Source: Taudactylus pleione (taxonomy: Eukaryota; Chordata; Amphibia; Anura; Myobatrachidae). Taken from it: a DNA stretch of 64,000 bases. This document shows, in pieces, positions 11,153-21,171 of the stretch (the first letter of the stretch is position 1; every line of letters begins with the position of its first letter). The stretch covers positions 248,001 through 312,000 of the forward strand of contig JAUIMM010000724.1 of the NCBI GenBank assembly GCA_031769625.1. The letters run 5' to 3'. The notes beneath the pieces were generated by a model, which was not told the origin of the DNA, made no database searches, and was given only the letters and a program-made list of their open reading frames with translations. The translations under genes were made by a program, and so were the position numbers.

Positions 11153-14100
11153 ATGGCTACACACCCTATACGATGTGCCACCATTAATGTGGCTTCCGTT
11201 TATTCTGAACGTGCTCGTTATATGGCCTTTTCTTTTTTCAACACGATTGAGGTTGATATTTTGTTTTTGCAGGAGACCAGAATAGGGGACTTGTCCACAC
11301 TTCGCAGGGCCAAAAGCCAGTGGAGGAGGGGCCCATCCTATTGGTCTCTTGCGGCCGAGCCGTACGGTGGGGTGGCAGTGCTTTTTACTGATATGGTAAC
11401 TGTACACAAGATTATAGAATTACAGATAGGTAGGTGTATGGTTTTGGATGTTAGCCTAAGGGGGCATGATCTCAGGCTGATTAACGTCTATGGACCGCAG
11501 TCGGCCTGGGATAGGAAGTGCCTTTTTGGGCTGATAAAACCATTCCTTTTTACGGCCCGGCAGGTTGTCTTTGGTGGTGATTTTAACACCATTGTAAGGC
11601 CCAAAGACAGGGGGGGTGCAAAGTCAACCCTGGGCTATGATGCGAGATTTTTAGTTAGTATGGTTAGAGAGGCAGGTCTGGTCGATGTGCACATTCGCCA
11701 TTGTCCAGACCTCACAGGTTACACGTATCATTGTAGCAATCGTAGGTCTAGGATAGATAGGTTTTTTGTTAAGGAGAGTTCGAAAACTCTGCCTCCTGAG
11801 GTAAGGGCTGTAGAATTCTCCGACCACGTTTGTCTGAGTGTCGCGTTGAATGCTTCGGAAACTCCTCAGAGAGGCCGGGGCCTTTGGCGTTTGAGCTCTG
11901 ACCTTCTGAAAGAAGAGAGTATTAGCCAGTCCTTTAGGGATTTCTTCCAACTACAGGAGACACTTCTGGAGGCTGGTTGGTCTAGGTCTGAGTGGTGGGA
12001 AGAGTGCAAAAAAAGGACTCGAAGGCTTTTTCAGAGGCTGGTAGCACAAAAGAACTTGAGAAAAAGATGTGTCTACCAGAGTTTGAGGAAGAAACTTGAT
12101 TTCCTGATCTCTGAGTGTGGAGATAGTGGGGATATCTTCCGGGTGAAAGCTCAGTTGAGGGAGCTCCAATATGATCGGCTGGCTTCCTTGATTTTGGAGA
12201 GGGATTATGGTAAATACCACTCGCCTGATCCCTACCAGAGTTGCAGGAAGGCGGTTGATCTAAGGGAGGTGAGGGGCCTGTATGACGGGCAGGGTACTCT
12301 CTGTGAAGACAGGGATGGTATCCTGGGGGTCATCAGGTCCTATTATACGGACCTTCTGTCTGAGCAGCCACTTATTAGGGAGAGGATGGAGTCCTTTCTG
12401 AGGGAGACACCAGGGTTACAGAAACTTGATGCCTCCTTTGACTCTTTGGGTGATGATGTGACGGTGGAGGAAGTCAAGAGGGCGATAGACAGTTTGTCTA
12501 TCAAAAAATCTCCAGGTCCGGATGGTTTAACGTCCGAGTTCTTTAAAGCTTTCAGGGACATCTTGGCTCCGCGCCTTATGGAGGTCTATAATGAATGCCT
12601 GGGTGAGGGGTCGCTCCCTCCTTCCATGAGGTCTTCCGCTCTCATATTGTTATCAAAAGGTAAGGACCCGTCCCGTATTGAGAATTGGCGCCCCGTCGCT
12701 CTTCTCAATACGGACAGAAAGATCCTGGCAAAAATACTGTTTAATCGGCTGATGGAAATTTCCGGGCTGGTACTGTCTCCATCTCAGCATTGCACTGTGA
12801 AGGGTCGTAGCACGTTTAGTGCTGTCCTTGGCGTCCGGGAGGCCGTGGAACGCTGTCGTGCTGAAAAGTGGGGCAAGTACTTACTGGCATTGGACCAGTC
12901 GAAGGCTTTTGACCGGGTGAACCACAAGTACCTGTGGGCTGTTCTGGAGTGGTATGGTCTTCCAGTGAGGGTGGTGGATTGGCTTCGTGTTTTATACAAT
13001 AAGGCCGAAAGCTTCCCGCTTGTTAATGGTTGGGTGGGCCCTGCTTTCAAGGTTGACTCTGGTGTCCGTCAGGGATGCCCCCTGAGCCCGCTCTTATATG
13101 TTTTTGCGATCGATCCCTTTGTAAGGAGGATTGGTTGCAGTGCATTGAGGGGGGTGCAGCTGGGCCCAGAGGCTCCGTTGAGGGTGGTGGCCTACGCGGA
13201 TGATGTCACTGTGGTCCTGTCCTCTGTGGCAGAGGCTCAGTGTATAGAACACCTAGTCTCCGACTACTCTGAAGCCTCGTGCTCCAGAGTAAATCAGGAC
13301 AAATGTGAAGCTTTCTGGATGGGGGAGGAAGGTGATGAATTTCGCCTTCCGGACAGTCTCCCCCGGGCCAGTTCGCAGATCAAAATCTTAGGCATCATTT
13401 TTGACCGTGGTGATTATGCCACTCGAAATTGGGAAAAGAGGATAGAGGAAGCCAGCAGGAAAGTACAGTCCTGGAGAACTTGGCAGTTCTCCTACAGGGA
13501 AAGGGTTCACTTGTGCAAAACTTTCCTGGTTCCTATTTTTCTGTATGTCAGCTACGTGTGTTTCTTGCCACAATCTTTGTGGTCCAAAGTGTTATCCTTG
13601 TTCGTCCTTTTATTTTGGGGGAACGGGATGAACATTGTCAAGAGGGGTATAACCTACAGACCAAGGAATGAAGGTGGATTGGGTATGGTCAATCCGGTGG
13701 TGTTTTTTGCCACAACTTTTATTAAATTGAATCTTGGAAGTCTGTTTCTGGAGACTTCTCCTTGGTGGGTAGAGAGTTTTAGGGCTTGGGTGTCTCCTTT
13801 CCTTGAACTCTGGTATTATGGCGGCCGTGTTAAAGCCTTCAGAGGTAGGTCTGGTGCTCTTCCGATCTATGTCATCCTGTGCTTGAGAGTGACAAGGCTA
13901 TGGGGAGTAGTGGCGAGTGATGTCAAGACCCTTTCTAGGAAGGAGTTGGAGAGAGGCATTTTGCGGGCTCACTTCTATGCCCCGCTATCACTGAGGGACT
14001 GCCCGGGCTAGATTTGCTCAGATGGGATCTCTTTGATCTGTTCAGAGAGGATTCCACTGAAGTATAGGGACCTGGCCTGGCTCTCTTTTCAAGGAAGGCT

Positions 14101-14530
14101 CTATGTTAGGGGGCACATCAGGTGGAGAAGCGCCGATGATCGTGGTTGCCCACGGGAGGAATGTCCAGGGGAGGAGGAGACTATGGACCACTTCTTGCTT
14201 GAATGTCCCTTTAACATTGAGATTTATAAGAAAGTTTCGAGCGCCTTACGCATTCCGTGCCTTTCGGGGCTCAGTTACCCTGAGTGGGTTTACGGAGCAT
14301 TCAAAGGGTATGGGCGTTATGATTTGGTCACCATTTTTGTAGTTAGTTTAGTGGTTAGATATCACACGTGGAGCGCACGGTGCTTAGTAACAACTAGAAG
14401 TAAAATCCTTCCCTGTGAGGTGGTGGCGTGTAATATTCTTCACGAGGTTAGGTCTCTGATGGAGATGGACAGGAGGAGACTGGATGCTGTTGGGTGGTCG
14501 AGGAGATGGAGGCACCTGAAGCCCCCTTAG
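11153..14530 (+). pseudogene. Retrotransposon ORF2 (AP endonuclease-reverse transcriptase) with one nonsense codon, copy 1
   Basis: This is the same length and frame as the intact ORF2 of copy 2 (1126 codons including stop), but codon 953 is TAG (14009-14011) where copy 2 has AAG. The truncated 952-aa product keeps the endonuclease (FLQET near 38-42, GGDFN 141-145, SDH 223-225) and the reverse transcriptase (motif A D581 and D587, YADD 681-684). It loses the C-terminal C-C-H-C finger around 999-1018. Downstream of the stop the frame stays open to 14530, so the lesion is recent. By eye I count nine residue differences from copy 2, including the stop (positions 119, 395, 405, 515, 818, 889, 940, 953 and 1124). 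The C-terminal region is needed for efficient retrotransposition in L1-type elements, so this copy is probably inactive by itself. Confidence 0.92.
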
Positions 14531-15001
14531 TGGGTGACAAAAAGTACCAGTCTTTTTCCTGTTTATCCTATGGGCTTGAAGCTCTTTTTTCCACTTCCGC
14601 AGTAGATTTTTGGATTTTTTCTGTTTTTTATGGAATGATTTTCATGCGCCTAAACAGCTCCTTCATTTTCTCTATGTGTTGGAGTTAGTGTTGGTGATAG
14701 TTTAAAGTCTTTTTTGAAAAAGGGAATAGCTAAAAGCTTATTGTGTTAAAGTTTATTGTTTTAATGATATTTTGTTGTTTCAGGTGATGGTTTGTACACT
14801 GTCTTGTCTGGGTGGAGTGTGTGATGTGTTATGTTCAGGAGGTTTTATCTGTTTTGTGGCTCTTTGCAGAATTTGATAGAGTCATATATTTTGATTACAG
14901 TAACCTGGTTGATTTTTGTATATATGGCAAAAGATATGTTGAAGTGCAGTATTTTTCTATGTATTTATTTATATGCTGCAAGTTTTTCAATAAAAAAGGA
15001 T
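14531..15001 (+). other. 3' UTR of retrotransposon copy 1
   Basis: A 471-bp AT-rich tail between the ORF2 stop and the satellite. It aligns with the 472-bp tail of copy 2 with only scattered substitutions and one-base length changes in homopolymers. Short open frames here (for example at 14812-15021) run into the satellite and have no recognisable product. The 3' UTR is where a non-LTR reverse transcriptase would recognise its template. It ends in the tract aataaaaaaggat directly against the satellite. I see no microsatellite tail. Confidence 0.85.
14989..14994 (+). terminator. Polyadenylation signal AATAAA, copy 1
   Basis: A canonical AATAAA lies only about 7 bp before the end of the element. 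The GT/T-rich downstream element normally required for cleavage is not inside the retrotransposon. The adjoining satellite supplies tgtgatgtg followed by ggtttttctcc within about 20-40 bp. The arrangement is identical in copy 2. Confidence 0.7.
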
Positions 15002-15499
15002 TACCCACAAATGTGATGTGAAATGGTTTTTCTCCCATGTTGCGTTTAAGAGAAAACAGCAATTGCTCGTTTTAGGCCAAAATGCATTGAAAGCAATGGA
15101 AACAACAAAAGCGCATACTTTGTGTTATCTCCTCTTGTAGCAAACACAGACAGCTCAAAATTTCACTGGATGTGTTGAAGACCAAGACCCACAAATGTGA
15201 TGTGAAATGGTTTTTCTCCCATGTTGCGTTTAAGAGAAAACAGCAATTGCTCGTTTTAGGCAAAAATGCATTGAAAGCAATGGAACCAACAAAAGCGCAT
15301 ACTTTGTGTTATCTCCTCTTGTAGCAAACACAGACAGCTCAAAATTTCACTGGATGTGTTGAAGACCAAGACCCACAAATGTGATGTGAAATGGTTTTTC
15401 TCCCATGTTGCGTTTAAGAGAAAACAGCAATTGCACGTTTTAGGCCAAAATGCATTGAAAGCAATGGAAACAACAAAAGCGCATACTTTGTGTTATCTC

Positions 15500-18400
15500 C
15501 TCTTGTAGCAAACACAGGCAGCTCAAAATTTCACTGGATGTGTTGAAGACCAAGACCAACAAATGTGATGTGAAATGGTTTTTCTCCCATGTTGCGTTTA
15601 AGAGAAAACAGCAAATGCACGTTTTAGGCCAAAATGCATTGAAAGCAATGGAAACAACAAAAGTGCATACGTTGTGTTATCTCCTCTTTTAGCAAACACA
15701 GACAGCTCAAAATTTCACTGGATGTCTTGAAGACCAAGGCCCACAAATGTGATGTGAAATGGTTTTTCTCCCATGTTGCGTTTAAGAGAAAACAGCAATT
15801 GCTCGTTTTAGGCCAAAATGCATTGAAAGCAATGGAAACAACAAAAGCGCATACTTTGTGTTATCTCCTCTTGTAACAAACACAGACAGCTCAAAATTTC
15901 ACTGGATGTGTTGAAGACCAAGACCAACAAATGTGATGTGAAATGGTTTTTCTCCCTGTTGCGTTTAAGAGAAAACAGCAAATGCACGTTTTAGGCCAAA
16001 ATGCATTGAAAGCAATGAAAACAACAAAAGCGCATACTTTGTGTTATCTCCTCTTGTAGCAAACACAGACAGCTCAAAATTTCATTGGATGTGTTGAAGA
16101 CCAAGACCCACAAATGTGATGTGAAATGGTTTTTCTCCCATGTTGCGTTTAAGAGAAAACAGCAATTGCTCGTTTTAGTCAAAAATGCATTGAAAGCAAT
16201 GGAACCAACAAAAGCGCATACTTTGTGTTATCTCCTCTTGTAGCAAACACAGACAGCTCAAAATTTCACTGGATGTGTTGAAGACCAAGACCCACAAATG
16301 TGATGTGAAATGGTTTTTCTCCCATGTTGCGTTTAAGAGAAAACAGCAAATGCACGTTTTAGGCCAAAATGCATTGAAAGCAATGGAAACAACAAAAGTG
16401 CATACGTTGTGTTATCTCCTCTTGTAGCAAACACAGACAGCTCAAAATTTCACTGGATGTCTTGAAGACAAAGACCCACAAATGTGATGTGAAATGGTTT
16501 TTCTCCCATGTTGCGTTTAAGAGAAAACAGCAATTGCTCGTTTTAGGCCAAAATGCATTGAAAGCCATGGAACAACAAAAGCGCATACTTTGTGATATCT
16601 CCTCTTGTAGCAAACACAGGCAGCTCAAAATTTCACTGGATGTGTTGAAGACCAAGACCAACAAATGTGATGTGAAATGGTTTTTCTCCCATGTTGCGTT
16701 TAAGAGAAAACAGCAAATGCACGTTTTAGGCCAAAATGCATTGAAAGCAATGGAAACAACAAAAGCGCATACTTTGTTTTATCTCCTCTTGTAGCAAACA
16801 CAGGCAGCTCAAAATTTCACTGGATGTGTTGAAGACCAAGACCCACAAATGTGATGTGAAATGGTTTTTCTCCCATGTTGCGTTTAAGAGAAAACAGCAA
16901 TTGCTCGTTTTAGGCCAAAATGCATTGAAAGCAATGGAAACAACAAAAGCGCATACTTTGTGTTATCTCCTCTTGTAGCAAACACAGACAGCTCAAAATT
17001 TCACTGGATGTGTTGAAGACCAAGACCCACAAATGTGATGTGAAATGGTTTTTCTCCCATGTTGCGTTTAAGAGAAAACAGCAAATGCACGTTTTAGGCC
17101 AAAATGCATTGAAAGCAATGAAAACAACAAAAGCGCATACTTTGTGTTATCTCCTCTTGTAGCAAACACAGACAGCTCAAAATTTCACTGGATGTGTTGA
17201 AGACCAAGACCCACAAATGTGATGTGAAATGGTTTTTCTCCCATGTTGCGTTTAAGAGAAAACAGCAATTGCTCGTTTTAGGCCAAAATGCATTGAAAGC
17301 AATGGAACAACAAAAGCGCATACTTTGTGATATCTCCTCTTGTAGCAAACACAGGCAGCTCAAAATTTCACTGGATGTGTTGAAGACCAAGACCAACAAA
17401 TGTGATGTGAAATGGTTTTTCTCCCATGTTGCGTTTAAGAGAAAACAGCAAATGCACGTTTTAGGCCAAAATGCATTGAAAGCAATGGAAACAACAAATG
17501 CGCATACTTTGTTTTATCTCCTCTTGTAGCAAACACAGGCAGCTCAAAATTTCACTGGATGTGTTGAAGACCAAGACCAACAAATGTGATGTGAAATGGT
17601 TTTTCTCCCATGTTGCGTTTAAGAGAAAACAGCAAATGCACGTTTTAGGCCAAAATGCATTGAAAGCAATGGAAACAACAAAAGCGCATACTTTGTTTTA
17701 TCTCCTCTTGTAGCAAACACAGGCAGCTCAAAATTTCACTGGATGTGTTGAAGACCAAGACCCACAAATGTGATGTGAAATGGTTTTTCTCCCATGTTGC
17801 GTTTAAGAGAAAACAGCAAATGCACGTTTTAGGCCAAAATGCATTGAAAGCAATGGAAACAACAAAAGCGCATACTTTGTGTTATCTCCTCTTGTAGCAA
17901 ACACAGGCAGCTCAAAATTTCACTGGATGTGTTGAAGACCAAGACCAACAAATGTGATGTGAAATGGTTTTTCTCCCATGTTGCGTTTAAGAGAAAACAG
18001 CAAATGCACGTTTTAGGCCAAAATGCATTGAAAGCAATGGAAACAACAAAAGCGCATACTTTGTGTTATCTCCACTTGTAGCAAACACAGACAGCTCAAA
18101 ATTTCACTGGATGTGTTGAAGACCAAGACCCACAAATGTGATGTGAAATGGTTTTTCTCCCATGTTGCGTTTAAGAGAAAACAGCAATTGCACGTTTTAG
18201 GCCAAAATGCATTGAAAGCAATGGAACAACAAAAGCGCATACTTTGTGATATCTCCTCTTGTAGCAAACACAGGCAGCTCAAAATTTCACTGGATGTGTT
18301 GAAGACCAAGACCAACAAATGTGATGTGAAATGGTTTTTCTCCCATGTTGCGTTTAAGAGAAAACAGCAAATGCACGTTTTAGGCCAAAATGCATTGAAA

Positions 18401-21171
18401 GCAATGGAAACAACAAAAGTGCATACGTTGTGTTATCTCCTCTTTTAGCAAACACAGACAGCTCAAAATTTCACTGGATGTCTTGAAGACCAAGGCCCAC
18501 AAATGTGATGTGAAATGGTTTTTCTCCCATGTTGCGTTTAAGAGAAAACAGCAATTGCTCGTTTTAGGCCAAAATGCATTGAAAGCAATGGAAACAACAA
18601 AAGCGCATACTTTGTGTTATCTCCTCTGTAACAAACACAGACAGCTCAAAATTTCAATGGATGTGTTGAAGACCAAGACCAACAAATGTGATGTGAAATG
18701 GTTTTTCTCCCATGTTGCGTTTAAGAGAAAACAGCAAATGCACGTTTTAGGCCAAAATGCATTGAAAGCAATGAAAACAACAAAAGCGCATACTTTGTGT
18801 TATCTCCTCTTGTAGCAAACACAGACAGCTCAAAATTTCATTGGATGTGTTGAAGACCAAGACCCACAAATGTGATGTGAAATGGTTTTTCTCCCATGTT
18901 GCGTTTAAGAGAAAACAGCAATTGCTCGTTTTAGTCAAAAATGCATTGAAAGCAATGGAACCAACAAAAGCGCATACTTTGTGTTATCTCCTCTTGTAGC
19001 AAACACAGACAGCTCAAAATTTCACTGGATGTGTTGAAGACCAAGACCCACAAATGTGATGTGAAATGGTTTTTCTCCCATGTTGCGTTTAAGAGAAAAC
19101 AGCAAATGCACGTTTTAGGCCAAAATGCATTGAAAGCAATGGAAACAACAAAAGTGCATACGTTGTGTTATCTCCTCTTGTAGCAAACACAGACAGCTCA
19201 AAATTTCACTGGATGTCTTGAAGACCAAGACCCACAAATGTGATGTGAAATGGTTTTTCTCCCATGTTGCGTTTAAGAGAAAACAGCAATTGCTCGTTTT
19301 AGGCCAAAATGCATTGAAAGCAATGGAACAACAAAAGCGCATACTTTGTGATATCTCCTCTTGTAGCAAACACAGGCAGCTCAAAATTTCACTGGATGTG
19401 TTGAAGACCAAGACCAACAAATGTGATGTGAAATGGTTTTTCTCCCATGTTGCGTTTAAGAGAAAACAGCAAATGCACGTTTTAGGCCAAAATGCATTGA
19501 AAGCAATGGAAACAACAAAAGCGCATACTTTGTTTTATCTCCTCTTGTAGCAAACACAGGCAGCTCAAAATTTCACTGGATGTGTTGAAGACCAAGACCC
19601 ACAAATGTGATGTGAAATGGTTTTTCTCCCATGTTGCGTTTAAGAGAAAACAGCAATTGCTCGTTTTAGGCCAAAATGCATTGAAAGCAATGGAAACAAC
19701 AAAAGCGCATACTTTGTGTTATCTCCTCTTGTAGCAAACACAGACAGCTCAAAATTTCACTGGATGTGTTGAAGACCAAGACCAACAAATGTGATGTGAA
19801 ATGGTTTTTCTCCCATGTTGCGTTTAAGAGAAAACAGCAAATGCACGTTTTAGGCCAAAATGCATTGAAAGCAATGAAAACAACAAAAGCGCATACTTTG
19901 TGTTATCTCCTCTTGTAGCAAACACAGACAGCTCAAAATTTCACTGGATGTGTTGAAGACCAAGACCCACAAATGTGATGTGAAATGGTTTTTCTCCCAT
20001 GTTGCGTTTAAGAGAAAACAGCAATTGCTCGTTTTAGGCCAAAATGCATTGAAAGCAATGGAACAACAAAAGCGCATACTTTGTGATATCTCCTCTTGTA
20101 GCAAACACAGGCAGCTCAAAATTTCACTGGATGTGTTGAAGACCAAGACCAACAAATGTGATGTGAAATGGTTTTTCTCCCATGTTGCGTTTAAGAGAAA
20201 ACAGCAAATGCACGTTTTAGGCCAAAATGCATTGAAAGCAATGGAAACAACAAATGCGCATACTTTGTTTTATCTCCTCTTGTAGCAAACACAGGCAGCT
20301 CAAAATTTCACTGGATGTGTTGAAGACCAAGACCAACAAATGTGATGTGAAATGGTTTTTCTCCCATGTTGCGTTTAAGAGAAAACAGCAAATGCACGTT
20401 TTAGGCCAAAATGCATTGAAAGCAATGGAAACAACAAAAGCGCATACTTTGTTTTATCTCCTCTTGTAGCAAACACAGGCAGCTCAAAATTTCACTGGAT
20501 GTGTTGAAGACCAAGACCCACAAATGTGATGTGAAATGGTTTTTCTCCCAGCAAATGCACGTTTTAGGCCAAAATGCATTGAAAGCAATGGAAACAACAA
20601 AAGCGCATACTTTGTGTTATCTCCTCTTGTAGCAAACACAGGCAGCTCAAAATTTCACTGGATGTGTTGAAGACCAAGACCAACAAATGTGATGTGAAAT
20701 GGTTTTTCTCCCATGTTGCGTTTAAGAGAAAACAGCAAATGCACGTTTTAGGCCAAAATGCATTGAAAGCAATGGAAACAACAAAAGCGCATACTTTGTG
20801 TTATCTCCACTTGTAGCAAACACAGACAGCTCAAAATTTCACTGGATGTGTTGAAGACCAAGACCCACAAATGTGATGTGAAATGGTTTTTCTCCCATGT
20901 TGCGTTTAAGAGAAAACAGCAATTGCACGTTTTAGGCCAAAATGCATTGAAAGCAATGGAACAACAAAAGCGCATACTTTGTGATATCTCCTCTTGTAGC
21001 AAACACAGGCAGCTCAAAATTTCACTGGATGTGTTGAAGACCAAGACCAACAAATGTGATGTGAAATGGTTTTTCTCCCATGTTGCGTTTAAGAGAAAAC
21101 AGCAAATGCACGTTTTAGGCCAAAATGCATTGAAAGCAATGGAAACAACAAAAGCGCATACTTTGTGTTAT
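15500..21171 (+). repeat. 2756-bp higher-order repeat, two copies (approximate limits)
   Basis: Private variants recur 2756 bp apart (15 monomers minus four bases). The ctcctctttt variant starts at 15681 and 18437, and tgcatacgttg lies at 15664 and 18420. Several one-base-deletion monomers shift by the same offset. In the second copy the offset drops to 2735 after about 20549, where 21 bp (the tgttgcg...aaaaca part of one monomer) are missing. This is a block duplication of about 15 monomers with a later small deletion. The start is approximate, because one monomer upstream already differs. Confidence 0.85.

Larger units (their letters stand above)
7905..15001 (+). mobile_element. Tx1/L1-type non-LTR retrotransposon, copy 1, full length but mutated
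   Basis: A 7097-bp element with a 91-bp 5' leader, ORF1 (broken), a 36-bp spacer, ORF2 (one nonsense codon) and a 471-bp 3' UTR. It has no terminal repeats. Three CCHC knuckles in ORF1, AP endonuclease plus YADD reverse transcriptase in ORF2 and a C-terminal C-C-H-C finger place it in the L1/Tx1 superfamily, most likely the Tx1 clade. The upstream satellite stops after gaagacc and the downstream satellite resumes at tacccac. An uninterrupted monomer reads gaccaataccc, so two bases (aa) are missing and there is no target-site duplication. Monomer phase across the insertion is restored exactly by adding back those two bases. The 3' end is aataaaaaaggat, without a long poly(A) tail. The clade call rests on motif recognition, not a tree. 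Confidence 0.93.

Noticed and set aside
14812..15021. Short proteins in the 3' UTRs (14812-15021, 48729-48950, 48769-48978)
   Set aside because: Frames shift between the two copies and run into the satellite. There is no domain or conservation.
15002..15190. CENP-B box, tRNA-type A/B boxes or 5S-like sequence in the monomer
   Set aside because: No match by eye to TTCG....A..CGGG or GGTTCGA-type motifs. No RNA-gene origin of the satellite is apparent.
17194..17529. His/Cys-containing peptide of the satellite frame as a zinc finger
   Set aside because: The H-K-C-D-V-K-W spacing does not fit C2H2 or CCHC patterns, and the peptide is a by-product of the repeat.
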